Shown one piece after another: positions 1 to 13,613 of a stretch of DNA of 64,000 nt. The notes beneath the pieces are model-generated. The model saw nothing but the letters and a program-made list of their open reading frames with translations, ran no database searches and was not told where the DNA came from. The position numbers and the translations under genes are program-made. Positions within the stretch are counted from its first letter, which is position 1, and the number at the start of each line of letters is the position of its first letter. Source of the stretch: Pseudomonas persica (GTDB lineage: Bacteria; Pseudomonadota; Gammaproteobacteria; Pseudomonadales; Pseudomonadaceae); assembly GCF_900291015.1 (NCBI RefSeq), contig NZ_OLKL01000039.1:124238-188237 (forward strand), written 5' to 3'.

Positions 1-20
1 AGGCCAGGACAAGCAACACA

Positions 21-2231
21 TCAGGCTGGCTTCATTATCAGAACCCCAAGCGGCGGCAGGTTCAGGGCCAGCGACAGCGGCTGGCCATGGCTGGCCACTT
101 CCTCACTCTCCACCACCCCCAGGTTGCCGACATTCGACCCGGCATACAGCTCGGCATCACTGTTCAGCAGTTCCTGCCAGCGGTCACCGAACGGCACGCC
201 AATGCGATACCCCTCACGCGGCACCGGGGTGAAGTTGGCCACCACCAGCACCGGCTCGCCACTGCTGCTCCAGCGCAGCCAGGCATACACGCTGTTCTGC
301 GCATCGTCACCAATCAGCCACTGGAAACCCTGCGCCTGACAATCCTGCTCGTGCAGCGCCGGCACTTCGCGGTACAGGCGGTTGAGGTCAGCTACCAGAC
401 GCTGCACCCCCTGGTGTTCCGGGTACTGCAGCAGGTACCAGTCCAGCTCGCTGTCGTGGTCCCATTCACGCCACTGGCCAAACTCGCAACCCATGAACAG
501 CAGCTTCTTGCCTGGGTGCGCCCACATGAACGTGAGGTAGGCGCGCAGGTTGGCGAACTTCTGCCAGCGGTCGCCGGGCATCTTGTCGATCAGCGAATGC
601 TTGCCGTGCACCACTTCGTCGTGGGAGATGGGCAGGATGAAATGCTCGGAATAGGCATATATGAGCCCGAAGCTCATCTCGTTGTGATGGTAGGTGCGGT
701 GCACCGGATCGTTCTGCATGTAATGCAAGGTGTCATGCATCCAGCCCATGTTCCACTTGTAGGCAAAGCCCAGGCCGCCCTGCTGGGTCGGCTGGCTGAC
801 GCCGGGCCATGCGGTGGACTCCTCGGCGATGATCAGCGCGCCCGGGGCCTCGTGGGCCGCCACGCCGTTGAGGTGGCGGATGAAGTCAATGGCCTCCAGG
901 TTCTCGCGCCCGCCATGGCGGTTGGGCACCCATTCGCCGGCCTTGCGTGAATAGTCACGGTACAGCATCGAGGCCACCGCATCGACGCGCAGGCCATCGA
1001 TGTGGAAGTGCTTCAGCCAGTGCAGCGCCGAGGCCATCATGAAGCCGCGCACTTCGTTACGGCCAAGGTTGTAGATCAGCGTATTCCAGTCCTGGTGGTA
1101 GCCCTCCAGGGGGTTGTCGTATTCGTACAGGGCGGTGCCGTCGAAACGCGCCAGGCCGTGTTCGTCGGTGGGGAAATGCGCCGGCACCCAGTCGAGCAGC
1201 ACGCCAATGCCGCCCTGGTGGCAGGCGTCGACGAAGGCGGCAAAGTCCTCGGCACTGCCGTAGCGCGAGGTGGGCGCGAACAGCGACAGCGGCTGGTAAC
1301 CCCAGGAGCCGCCGAACGGGTGCTCCATGATCGGCAGCAGTTCGATGTGGGTGAAGCCCAGCTCCTGAACGTACGGCACCAGGCGCTCGGCCAGCTCGCG
1401 CCAGTTGTAATAGCGCCCGACTTCGCCCGCCTCATCCAGCTCGCAGCGCCACGACCCCGGGTGCAGCTCGTAGATCGACAACGGCGCGTTGTAGGCATGG
1501 CGCTGCGCGCGTTGCGCCATCCAGTCGTGGTCTTGCCAGGCGTGGCTGAGCGCCCCCGCAACCTTGGAGGCGGTGCTCGGCGGCAGTTCGCTGGCGCGCG
1601 CCAGCGGGTCGGCCTTCAGGGGCAGTATGCCGTCCTTGCCCAGCACTTCGAACTTGTAGGTTTCGCCCACGCCCAGACGCGGCACGAACAACTCCCACAC
1701 CCCGGCGCTATGGCGCAGGCGCATGGGGTGGCGGCGGCCATCCCAGTTGTTGAAGTCACCCACCACCGACACCCGACGCGCGTTCGGCGCCCACACCGAA
1801 AAGCACACGCCGTCGATACCCTCGGCCTGGATCGGCTGGGCGCCGAAGCGCCCGGACAGGTCGCGGTGGTTGCCTTCGGCGAACAGGTACAGGTCCATGT
1901 CGCCCAGTTGCGGGCCGAAGCTATAGGGGTCTTCGGTGACCTGCTCGCCGCCGGCCCAGCCGATCTGCAGCAGGTACGGGTGCGCCTCATCCAGGTGCGC
2001 GGTGAACAATCCGGGCAGGCTGCCCTGCTCCATTTCGGTGAGGATGCGCCCGTCATGCCGGGCCAGAATGCGCACATTCAGGGCATTGGGCAGGAAGACG
2101 CGGATCACCTGCCCGCCCGCGCCATCGCCATGGGGGCCGAGCACCGCAAATGGATCGGCGTGCTCGGCGCGGGCCAGGGCGTCGAGGTCCCGGTGCCGAA
2201 GGCCGCCGTTTTCACGCGTGGTTGCATTCAT
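21..2231 (-). CDS. glgB: 1,4-alpha-glucan branching enzyme GlgB
   Basis: Cytoplasmic GH13 enzyme that cuts alpha-1,4 chains and re-attaches them as alpha-1,6 branches; here it would branch the glucan made by GlgE. The 736 aa match the usual two-CBM48 form: the first CBM48 opens with DPFAVLGPH near residue 26, the second has WAPNARRVSVVGDFNNW near 147. Catalytic parts seen are the nucleophile Asp in GLRVDAV (about 415), the acid Glu in IIAEESTAW (about 467) and the conserved SHDEVVHGK (about 536). It is the third gene of the operon; its ATG lies 3 nt after the treS stop, with GGGGAG of the treS end acting as ribosome site. Nothing unusual was seen. Confidence 0.97.
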   Translation of the reverse strand: MNATTRENGGLRHRDLDALARAEHADPFAVLGPHGDGAGGQVIRVFLPNALNVRILARHDGRILTEMEQGSLPGLFTAHLDEAHPYLLQIGWAGGEQVTEDPYSFGPQLGDMDLYLFAEGNHRDLSGRFGAQPIQAEGIDGVCFSVWAPNARRVSVVGDFNNWDGRRHPMRLRHSAGVWELFVPRLGVGETYKFEVLGKDGILPLKADPLARASELPPSTASKVAGALSHAWQDHDWMAQRAQRHAYNAPLSIYELHPGSWRCELDEAGEVGRYYNWRELAERLVPYVQELGFTHIELLPIMEHPFGGSWGYQPLSLFAPTSRYGSAEDFAAFVDACHQGGIGVLLDWVPAHFPTDEHGLARFDGTALYEYDNPLEGYHQDWNTLIYNLGRNEVRGFMMASALHWLKHFHIDGLRVDAVASMLYRDYSRKAGEWVPNRHGGRENLEAIDFIRHLNGVAAHEAPGALIIAEESTAWPGVSQPTQQGGLGFAYKWNMGWMHDTLHYMQNDPVHRTYHHNEMSFGLIYAYSEHFILPISHDEVVHGKHSLIDKMPGDRWQKFANLRAYLTFMWAHPGKKLLFMGCEFGQWREWDHDSELDWYLLQYPEHQGVQRLVADLNRLYREVPALHEQDCQAQGFQWLIGDDAQNSVYAWLRWSSSGEPVLVVANFTPVPREGYRIGVPFGDRWQELLNSDAELYAGSNVGNLGVVESEEVASHGQPLSLALNLPPLGVLIMKPA

Positions 2232-2234
2232 CTA

Positions 2235-5549
<3,315 letters not shown>

Positions 5550-5591
5550 GTGCGACTCCTTTCATTTCTGTGGATCGTGTTGCCTGGTTTT

Positions 5592-5610
5592 GGGGCTGCT
5601 GTGCAGCCCC
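5592..5610. other. Perfect hairpin between glgE and treS
   Basis: GGGGCTGC and GCAGCCCC flank a TGT loop in the 74-nt gap between the glgE stop and the treS start. The side that follows transcription has no T run, so it is not a classic terminator. It may mark or stabilise the 3' end of the glgE message. Confidence 0.5.
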
Positions 5611-5623
5611 CAGTAATCAAGCC

Positions 5624-7642
5624 CTAACGGACCTTTTCGATGCGCCAGATACCGAACGGCAGGTGCCAGGGTTCGATACGCATGAACTGGGTCTTGCCAT
5701 ACCACGACCAGCGATGGCCGTTCATCAGGTCCTCACCATGGGTTTCGGCATTGTCGTCCAGCCCCAGCTCCCACAGCGGCAGCTCGAAATGCGCCTCCTG
5801 GGCGTTGTGCGGGTCGAGGCTGATTGCCACCAGGATGTAGTTGTCGCGCTCGGGCGTGCGCTTGGCGAAGTACAGGATGTTGTCGTTCCAGCAGTTGAAG
5901 AACGCCACGCCCAGGTGGGTCTGCAAGGCGCGATTCTGCCGGCGGATGCGGTTGAGCTGGGCGATCTCGGCGATGATATTGCCGGGCTGGCTGAAATCGC
6001 GCGGACGGATTTCGTACTTCTCCGAATCCAGGTACTCCTCCTTGCCCGGCAGCGGCGTGCCTTCGCACAGTTCGAACCCCGAGTACATGCCCCACAGGCC
6101 CGACCCCATGGCCGCCAGCGCCGCGCGAATGAGGAAGCCGGCGCGGCCAGAGGTGTGCAGGAAGTACGGGTTGATGTCGGGGGTGTTGACGAAGAAGTTG
6201 GGCCGGTAGCACTGGCTCCATGGCGGCTGGTTGAGCTGCTCGAAGTACTCGCGCAGTTCCTGTTTGTGGTTGCGCCAGGTGAAGTAGGTATAGCTCTGCG
6301 CGTACCCGACCTTGCCCAGGCGGGCCATCATCGCCGGCTTGGTGAAGGCTTCGGCGAGGAAGATGACATCCGGGTTCCGGCTGCGCACATTGGCGATCAG
6401 CCATTGCCAGAACGGCAGCGGCTTGGTGTGCGGGTTGTCGACGCGGAAGGTTTTCACGCCCTCCTTGACCCAACCGACCACCACGTCACGCAGGGCCAGC
6501 CACAGCGAGGGCACGGCGTCGGGTGCGTAGAAGTCGAGGTTGACGATGTCCTGGTATTTCTTCGGCGGGTTCTCGGCATAGCGGATGGTGCCGTCCGGGC
6601 GCCAGCTGAACCAGCCGGGGTGCTCCTTGAGCCAGGGGTGGTCCTGTGAGCACTGGATGGCGAAGTCGAGGGCGATTTCCAGGCCATGTTCGGCCGCCGC
6701 GGCCACCAGGCGGCGGAAGTCGTCGCGGCTGCCCAGTTGCGGGTGGATCGCCTCGTGGCCGCCTTCCGGGCTGCCGATGGCATACGGGCTGCCCGGGTCA
6801 CCCGGCTCGGCTTTCAGGGCGTTGTTACGGCCCTTGCGGTGCTGCATGCCGATGGGGTGGATGGGCGGGAAGTACAGCACGTCGAAGCCCATGTCGCGGA
6901 TCATCGGCAGGCGCGCGTGCACATCATTGAAGGTGCCGTGGCGCTCTGGGCTGTCGGTGATCGAGCGCGGGAACAGCTCGTACCAGCTGGCGAACTGCGC
7001 CGCCGGGCGGTCGACATCGACAGGGAACTCGCAGCTGCGGGCCAGGTAGCTACGGTGCTCGGCGTCGCTCATCAGGCGGGCGGTGGCGGGGTCGAGGAAC
7101 AGCGCCACCTGGTCATCGGCACTTAGCGTGGGCAGGCGCTGCCGCACGGCTTCGAGTTCCTCGCGCAGGGCGCCGTTGCACAACTCGATGCCCTTGCCCA
7201 GCATCAGCCGGCCTTCTTCCAGCTCCAGCCTTACCTCGACACCGGCGTGGTACTTCTTCTCCAGGTCGTGGCAATAGGTGGCGAACGGGTCGATCCAGGC
7301 CTCGATGCTGAACAGGTGCGGGCCCAGTTCGGTGGGGGTGAACTCGGCCAGCCACAGGTCGTTGCCCGGCGACTGCATGGGCACGCAATGCCAGCGCCGG
7401 CTATGGGCCTGGCGCCAGTTGAGCACTACTACCAGGCGGTCATGGCCGTCGCTGTAGACCTTGCTGCTGACCGCCACCGGTTGGCCACTGATGGCCTTGG
7501 CGGCGAAGGTGCCGGCTTCGAGCACGGGTTGGGTGTCTTCAATCACGATGCGCGGCGCCAGCAGCGCCTGGGACAGGCTGATGGCCTGGTCCGGGTGATC
7601 GTTGGCCATGGGCACGCTTTCGAAGGGCTCGTTTCGTGACAT
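5624..7642 (-). CDS. glgE: Alpha-1,4-glucan:maltose-1-phosphate maltosyltransferase GlgE
   Basis: Extends alpha-1,4-glucan chains with maltosyl units from maltose-1-phosphate. The 672-aa length and GH13_3 motifs fit: FRVDNPHTKP holds the nucleophile Asp (about 402) and FLAEAFTKPAM the acid Glu (about 428); EIALDFAIQCSQDHPW lies earlier in the barrel. An N-terminal beta-sandwich domain (about 30-200) precedes the barrel, as in the family. The chosen ATG has AAGG 5 nt upstream; a second ATG 11 codons in is possible. It is the promoter-proximal gene, followed by treS and glgB, so the operon holds the last three steps from trehalose to branched glucan. Trehalose-forming genes (treY/treZ) are not in the window. 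Confidence 0.96.
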   Translation of the reverse strand: MSRNEPFESVPMANDHPDQAISLSQALLAPRIVIEDTQPVLEAGTFAAKAISGQPVAVSSKVYSDGHDRLVVVLNWRQAHSRRWHCVPMQSPGNDLWLAEFTPTELGPHLFSIEAWIDPFATYCHDLEKKYHAGVEVRLELEEGRLMLGKGIELCNGALREELEAVRQRLPTLSADDQVALFLDPATARLMSDAEHRSYLARSCEFPVDVDRPAAQFASWYELFPRSITDSPERHGTFNDVHARLPMIRDMGFDVLYFPPIHPIGMQHRKGRNNALKAEPGDPGSPYAIGSPEGGHEAIHPQLGSRDDFRRLVAAAAEHGLEIALDFAIQCSQDHPWLKEHPGWFSWRPDGTIRYAENPPKKYQDIVNLDFYAPDAVPSLWLALRDVVVGWVKEGVKTFRVDNPHTKPLPFWQWLIANVRSRNPDVIFLAEAFTKPAMMARLGKVGYAQSYTYFTWRNHKQELREYFEQLNQPPWSQCYRPNFFVNTPDINPYFLHTSGRAGFLIRAALAAMGSGLWGMYSGFELCEGTPLPGKEEYLDSEKYEIRPRDFSQPGNIIAEIAQLNRIRRQNRALQTHLGVAFFNCWNDNILYFAKRTPERDNYILVAISLDPHNAQEAHFELPLWELGLDDNAETHGEDLMNGHRWSWYGKTQFMRIEPWHLPFGIWRIEKVR

Positions 7643-7782
7643 CGGACCTTGCTCCCTCAGGCTGGTGGCAGTAAGGGTTCAGAGCCGGGCACAGGCGTGG
7701 GGTTCAAAAAAATTGAGCGAACGGCAACTGCCAGGGGTCGAAGCCTGCAGCACCTCTTCAATTACCCATGCGAGGTCAGGCC

Positions 7783-7944
7783 ATGAACATTCCTATTCCA
7801 CCGGAGACACCCGACCCCAACATCGACGACCCGAGCTTGCCGCCGCCCGTGCCGGAACAAGACCCGGACGAGCTGCCGATCAAGCCGACCGTGCCGCCGA
7901 CGGTGGGCGACCCGCCGAGCCAGGAACCACCGGTGAAGGCTTAA
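7783..7944 (+). CDS. Small proline-rich acidic protein (53 aa), unknown function
   Basis: A 53-residue ORF with 19 prolines and many Asp/Glu. It begins MNIPIPPETPDP and ends QEPPVKA. It has no signal peptide, no membrane segment and no recognisable domain, and would be largely unfolded. Start support is good: GAGGTCAGGCC directly precedes the ATG. It stands alone, divergent from glgE and convergent with the acyl-CoA ligase, with a REP pair just after its stop. No function can be read from the sequence. Confidence 0.6.
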   Translation: MNIPIPPETPDPNIDDPSLPPPVPEQDPDELPIKPTVPPTVGDPPSQEPPVKA

Positions 7945-7972
7945 GGGTAGACCAGGAACTGGTGAAGGCAGG

Positions 7973-8072
7973 ACCGGCCCTTTCGCGGGTGAACCCGCTC
8001 CCACAGGGACCGCGCCAACCTCGAACGCGGCGCTGTACCTGTGGGAGCGGGTTCACCCGCGAAAGGGCCGGT
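7973..8072. repeat. REP inverted pair (GGGTGAACCC type)
   Basis: Two inverted copies of a Pseudomonas REP, 7973-8008 and 8038-8072. Each holds its own hairpin GCGGGTGAACCCGC followed by the GCTCCCACAGG core. The pair lies between the convergent ends of the small proline-rich gene and the acyl-CoA ligase, where it could shape the 3' ends of both messages. Confidence 0.9.
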
Positions 8073-8084
8073 AGCATCAGTACA

Positions 8085-9767
8085 TCAACCAGCAGTTGCA
8101 GCCGAAATCTCCGCCACACTGATCTCGCGCATGCGGAACTTCTGCACCTTGCCCGTCACCGTCATCGGGTACTCGTCGACAAAGCGGATATGCCGCGGCA
8201 CCTTGAAGTGTGCAATGCGCGCCTTGCACCAGCCCTGCAGCTCTTCGACCGTGGCAGTGTGCCCCGGGTGCAGCTTGATCCAGGCGACGATCTCCTCGCC
8301 ATAACGGCTGCACGGAATGCCGATCACCTGCGCATCGGCCACAGCCGGGTGGGTGTAGAAGAATTCTTCCAGCTCACGCGGGTAGATGTTCTCGCCGCCG
8401 CGAATGATCATGTCCTTGTTGCGCCCGACGATGCGTACGTAGCCGTGCTCGTCCATCACCGCCAGGTCGCCCGAGTGCATCCAGCCGGCCGGGTCGATGG
8501 CATCCGCCGTGGCCTGGGGGTTGTCCCAGTAGCCGAGCATCACGCTGTAGCCGCGGGTGCACAGCTCGCCAATCTCGCCGCGCGGGACGATGCAGCCGTC
8601 GGCGTCCACCAGCTTGTTCTCCAGCTGCGGCTGGGTGCGGCCAACGGTGGTCACGCGCAGCTCCAGGCTGTCGTCCGGGCCGGTCTGCAGCGACACCGGG
8701 CTGGTTTCGGTCATGCCGTAGGCGATCTGCACTTCAGCCATGTGCATCTGGTCGATGACCCGGCGCATTACCTCGATCGGGCAGGTGGCGCCGGCCATGA
8801 TGCCGCTGCGCAGGGTCGACAGGTCCATTTGCGCACGCGCGGGGTGGTCGAGCATGGCGATGAACATGGTCGGCACGCCATAGAGGATGCTGGCGCGCTC
8901 TTCGGCCACGGCGCGCAGGGTGAGCTCGGCGTCGAAGGCGTCGTTGGGGTAGATCATGGTGCTGCCATGGGTGATACAGCCGAGGTTGGCCATGACCATG
9001 CCGAAGCAGTGGTACAGCGGCACCGGGATCACCATGCGGTCACGTGCGCTCAGGCCCAGGCTGGCGCCGACCATGAAGCCGTTGTTGAGGATGTTGTAGT
9101 GGCTGAGCGTGGCGCCCTTCGGCGCGCCGGTGGTGCCGGAGGTGTACTGGATGTTCACCGGCTGGTCGAACTGCAGGCTTTGCTGGCGCGCCGCGTAGGC
9201 CTCGACAGAGGTTTGCCCTGCCCGCTCGGCCAACGCTTGCCAAGGCAGGAAGCCTGTCGGCGGGTTGGCGGCCAGGCTGACCACACCACGCAGGTCGGGC
9301 AGGCGTTCACTGGCCATTTCACCCGGGGTGGCGCTGGTCAGCTCCGGCGCCAGTTCCTGGACCATGGCGTGGTAGTCGGACGTCTTGAAGGCGTCGGCAC
9401 ACACCAGCCAGCGGCAGCCGGACTGGCGCAGCACGTATTCGAGCTCGCCCACGCGATAGGCCGGGTTGATGTTGACCAGGATGGCACCGACCTTGGCGCT
9501 GGCCAGCTGCAGGATGCACCACTGGGCGCAGTTGGGTGACCAGATGCCGACCCGGTCGCCGGTGTTAACGCCCAAGGCCATCAAGGCGCGGGCATGCACC
9601 TCGACCTGCCCGGCCAGCTGCCGCCAGCTGTAGCGCAGGCCCTGATGGCGCGACACCAGGGCCTCGCTGTCGGCGCAACGGGCCACGGTGGCATCGAAGG
9701 CCTGGCCGATGGTCTGGGTCAGCAAGGGTTGGTCCTGGCGACCGCAGGTATAGCTTGGTTGACTCAT
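8085..9767 (-). CDS. Acyl-CoA synthetase (AMP-binding family)
   Basis: ANL-family ligase that would activate a carboxylic acid with ATP and CoA. The AMP motif YTSGTTGAPKGATLSH is near residue 207. The later block GYWDNPQATADAID, HSGDLAVMDEHGYVRIVGR and IIRGGENIYP is intact, and the C-terminal lysine motif TVTGKVQKF is present. The 560-aa form from 9767 is chosen over an ATG 14 codons upstream because AGAAGGGAC sits just before it. It is divergent from liuABCD and shares the control region with two LiuR-type palindromes, so its substrate is probably an acid feeding that pathway, such as isovalerate or a prenyl-type acid. The substrate is inference only. Confidence 0.9.
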   Translation of the reverse strand: MSQPSYTCGRQDQPLLTQTIGQAFDATVARCADSEALVSRHQGLRYSWRQLAGQVEVHARALMALGVNTGDRVGIWSPNCAQWCILQLASAKVGAILVNINPAYRVGELEYVLRQSGCRWLVCADAFKTSDYHAMVQELAPELTSATPGEMASERLPDLRGVVSLAANPPTGFLPWQALAERAGQTSVEAYAARQQSLQFDQPVNIQYTSGTTGAPKGATLSHYNILNNGFMVGASLGLSARDRMVIPVPLYHCFGMVMANLGCITHGSTMIYPNDAFDAELTLRAVAEERASILYGVPTMFIAMLDHPARAQMDLSTLRSGIMAGATCPIEVMRRVIDQMHMAEVQIAYGMTETSPVSLQTGPDDSLELRVTTVGRTQPQLENKLVDADGCIVPRGEIGELCTRGYSVMLGYWDNPQATADAIDPAGWMHSGDLAVMDEHGYVRIVGRNKDMIIRGGENIYPRELEEFFYTHPAVADAQVIGIPCSRYGEEIVAWIKLHPGHTATVEELQGWCKARIAHFKVPRHIRFVDEYPMTVTGKVQKFRMREISVAEISAATAG

Positions 9768-9831
9768 GGGTGTCCCTTCTTGTGGTTGTTCTGGGCACGA
9801 CTGAAGCAAGCGGGGAATACTCTGGCGCAGA

Positions 9832-9847
9832 TTTACGTTTACGTAAA
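9832..9847. promoter_or_regulatory. LiuR-type operator, near-perfect palindrome (ligase-side)
   Basis: TTTACGTTTACGTAAA, palindromic except at the centre. It matches the form I recall for LiuR (MerR family) sites at branched-chain acid genes. It starts 65 nt upstream of the acyl-CoA ligase start and exactly 50 bp from the second site. Confidence 0.7.
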
Positions 9848-9881
9848 GGTGACGAGTAGATTGACAGTGGTCGTCCGCATG

Positions 9882-9897
9882 TTTACGTTAACGTAAA
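9882..9897. promoter_or_regulatory. LiuR-type operator, perfect palindrome (liuA-side)
   Basis: TTTACGTTAACGTAAA is its own reverse complement. It ends 106 nt upstream of the liuA ATG. The 50-bp spacing from the first site is close to five helical turns, which would put both dimers on the same face of the DNA. Confidence 0.75.
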
Positions 9898-9981
9898 GGT
9901 GAAAACGACATCGGGTTTGTCGGCGTACCCGCTCCCACAGGGCCGGTGGATAGCCCTTGAGCTACGGTGTTACCCAATTTC

Positions 9982-9992
9982 AAGAACAACAA
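9982..9992 (+). promoter_or_regulatory. Crc/Hfq-type motif in the liuA leader
   Basis: AAGAACAACAA fits AANAANAA, the A-rich motif bound by Hfq with Crc in Pseudomonas. It ends 11 nt before the liuA ATG, over the ribosome-binding region, the expected place for translational catabolite repression. Confidence 0.65.
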
Positions 9993-10003
9993 GGTGCCCC
10001 AGC

Positions 10004-11167
10004 ATGCATTACCCCTCCCTGAACTTCGCCCTGGGCGAAACCATCGACATGCTCCGCGACCAGGTGCGCACCTTCGTCGCCGCTGAACTGGCCCCGCGCG
10101 CCGCGCAAATCGACCACGACAACCTGTTCCCTGCTGATATGTGGCGCAAGTTCGGCGACATGGGCCTGCTGGGCATCACCGTGCCGGAAGAGTACGGCGG
10201 TGCCGGCCTGGGCTACCTGGCCCACGTGGTGTCGATGGAAGAAATCAGCCGTGGCTCGGCCTCGGTGGCGCTGTCCTACGGTGCCCACTCCAACCTCTGC
10301 GTCAACCAGATCAACCGCAACGGCAGCCACGAGCAGAAGCTCAAGTACCTGCCCAAGCTGATCAGCGGCGAGCACATCGGCGCCCTGGCCATGAGCGAGC
10401 CCAACGCCGGCTCCGACGTGGTATCGATGAAACTGCGCGCCGAGAAGCGCGGCGACCGCTACGTGCTCAACGGCAGCAAGACCTGGATCACCAATGGCCC
10501 TGACGCCAACACCTACGTGATCTACGCCAAGACCGACCTGGACAAGGGCGCGCACGGCATCACCGCGTTCATCGTCGAGCGTGACTGGAAAGGCTTCAGC
10601 CGCAGCAACAAGTTCGACAAGCTGGGCATGCGCGGCTCGAACACCTGTGAGCTGTTCTTCGACGACGTGGAAGTGCCGGCAGAAAACATCCTCGGCCAGC
10701 TCAACGGTGGCGTGCGCGTGTTGATGAGCGGCCTGGACTACGAGCGCGTGGTGCTGTCGGGCGGGCCGACCGGCATCATGCAAAGCTGCATGGACCTGGT
10801 AGTGCCCTACATCCACGACCGCAAGCAGTTCGGCCAGAGCATCGGCGAGTTCCAGCTGATCCAGGGCAAGATCGCCGACATGTACACCCAGCTCAACGCC
10901 AGCCGCGCCTACCTGTATGCCGTGGCCCAGGCCTGCGACCGTGGCGAGACCACCCGCAAGGACGCCGCCGGAGTGATCCTGTACACCGCCGAGCGCGCCA
11001 CGCAAATGGCCCTGGAGGCGATCCAGATTCTCGGCGGCAACGGCTATATCAACGAATTCCCGGCGGGCCGCCTGCTGCGCGACGCCAAACTGTACGAGAT
11101 CGGTGCCGGCACCAGCGAAATCCGCCGGATGCTGATCGGCCGCGAACTGTTCAACGAAACCCGCTGA
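10004..11167 (+). CDS. liuA: Isovaleryl-CoA dehydrogenase
   Basis: FAD flavoprotein that oxidises isovaleryl-CoA to 3-methylcrotonyl-CoA in leucine and isovalerate breakdown. The 387 aa show the acyl-CoA dehydrogenase signature MSEPNAGSDVVSM, the KTWITNGPDA block, the isovaleryl-type catalytic Glu in GLDYERV (about 247) and the C-terminal QILGGNGYINEFPAGR. The start MHYPSLNF is taken because an upstream in-frame ATG would add 35 residues with no homology in look or composition. It is the first gene of liuABCD, with 19 nt to liuB. Control is probably by the two upstream palindromes and the Crc-type leader motif. Confidence 0.95.
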   Translation: MHYPSLNFALGETIDMLRDQVRTFVAAELAPRAAQIDHDNLFPADMWRKFGDMGLLGITVPEEYGGAGLGYLAHVVSMEEISRGSASVALSYGAHSNLCVNQINRNGSHEQKLKYLPKLISGEHIGALAMSEPNAGSDVVSMKLRAEKRGDRYVLNGSKTWITNGPDANTYVIYAKTDLDKGAHGITAFIVERDWKGFSRSNKFDKLGMRGSNTCELFFDDVEVPAENILGQLNGGVRVLMSGLDYERVVLSGGPTGIMQSCMDLVVPYIHDRKQFGQSIGEFQLIQGKIADMYTQLNASRAYLYAVAQACDRGETTRKDAAGVILYTAERATQMALEAIQILGGNGYINEFPAGRLLRDAKLYEIGAGTSEIRRMLIGRELFNETR

Positions 11168-11186
11168 GCACAAGGGACGGGCGCAC

Positions 11187-12794
<1,608 letters not shown>

Positions 12795-12797
12795 CCC

Positions 12798-13613
12798 ATG
12801 AGCGATTTCAGCACCCTCGAAGTGATCCGCGACCCGCGCGGCTTCGCCACCCTGTGGCTGAGCCGCGAGGACAAGAACAACGCCTTCAACGCCTTGATGA
12901 TCCGCGAGCTGATCGTCGCCCTCGACCAGCTGGCCGAGGACGCCAGCCTGCGCTTCGTGCTGCTGCGCGGCCGTGGCCGGCACTTCAGCGCCGGCGCCGA
13001 CCTGGCCTGGATGCAGCAGTCGGCGCAGCTGGACTTCAACACCAACCTGGATGATGCCCGCGAGCTGGGCGAGCTGATGTACGCCCTGCACCGCCTCAAG
13101 GCGCCGACCCTGGCCGTGGTGCAAGGCGCGGCCTTTGGCGGCGCGCTGGGCCTGATCAGCTGCTGCGACATGGCCATCGGTGCCGAAGACGCCCAGCTGT
13201 GCCTGTCGGAAGTGCGCATCGGCCTGGCCCCGGCGGTGATCAGCCCGTTCGTGGTCAAGGCCATCGGTGAGCGTGCCGCGCGCCGCTATGCCCTCACCGC
13301 CGAGCGTTTCAGCGGTGTACGGGCCCGCGAGCTGGGCCTGCTGGCCGAGGTATACCCGGCCAGCGAACTGGACGCCCAGGTCGAAGCCTGGGTGGCCAAC
13401 CTGCTGCAGAACAGCCCGCAAGCGCTGCGCGCCACCAAGGACCTGCTGCGCGAAGTGGACGACGGCGAACTCAGCCCGGCTCTGCGCCGCTACTGCGAAA
13501 ACACCATCGCCCGCATCCGCGTCAGCGCCGAAGGCCAGGAGGGCCTGCGCGCCTTCCTGGAAAAACGCCGCCCCGCCTGGCAAACCGACGACAAGAAGGA
13601 GCCGCGCCCATGA
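12798..13613 (+). CDS. liuC: Methylglutaconyl-CoA hydratase (crotonase family)
   Basis: Hydrates 3-methylglutaconyl-CoA to 3-hydroxy-3-methylglutaryl-CoA. The 271 aa have the crotonase fold marks: FSAGADLAWM for the first oxyanion-hole part (about 74) and VVQGAAFGGALGLISCCDM for the second (about 110). Its specific role comes from position: third gene between the two carboxylase subunits. The 3' end overlaps liuD by ATGA (13610-13613), which indicates coupled translation. Confidence 0.94.
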   Translation: MSDFSTLEVIRDPRGFATLWLSREDKNNAFNALMIRELIVALDQLAEDASLRFVLLRGRGRHFSAGADLAWMQQSAQLDFNTNLDDARELGELMYALHRLKAPTLAVVQGAAFGGALGLISCCDMAIGAEDAQLCLSEVRIGLAPAVISPFVVKAIGERAARRYALTAERFSGVRARELGLLAEVYPASELDAQVEAWVANLLQNSPQALRATKDLLREVDDGELSPALRRYCENTIARIRVSAEGQEGLRAFLEKRRPAWQTDDKKEPRP

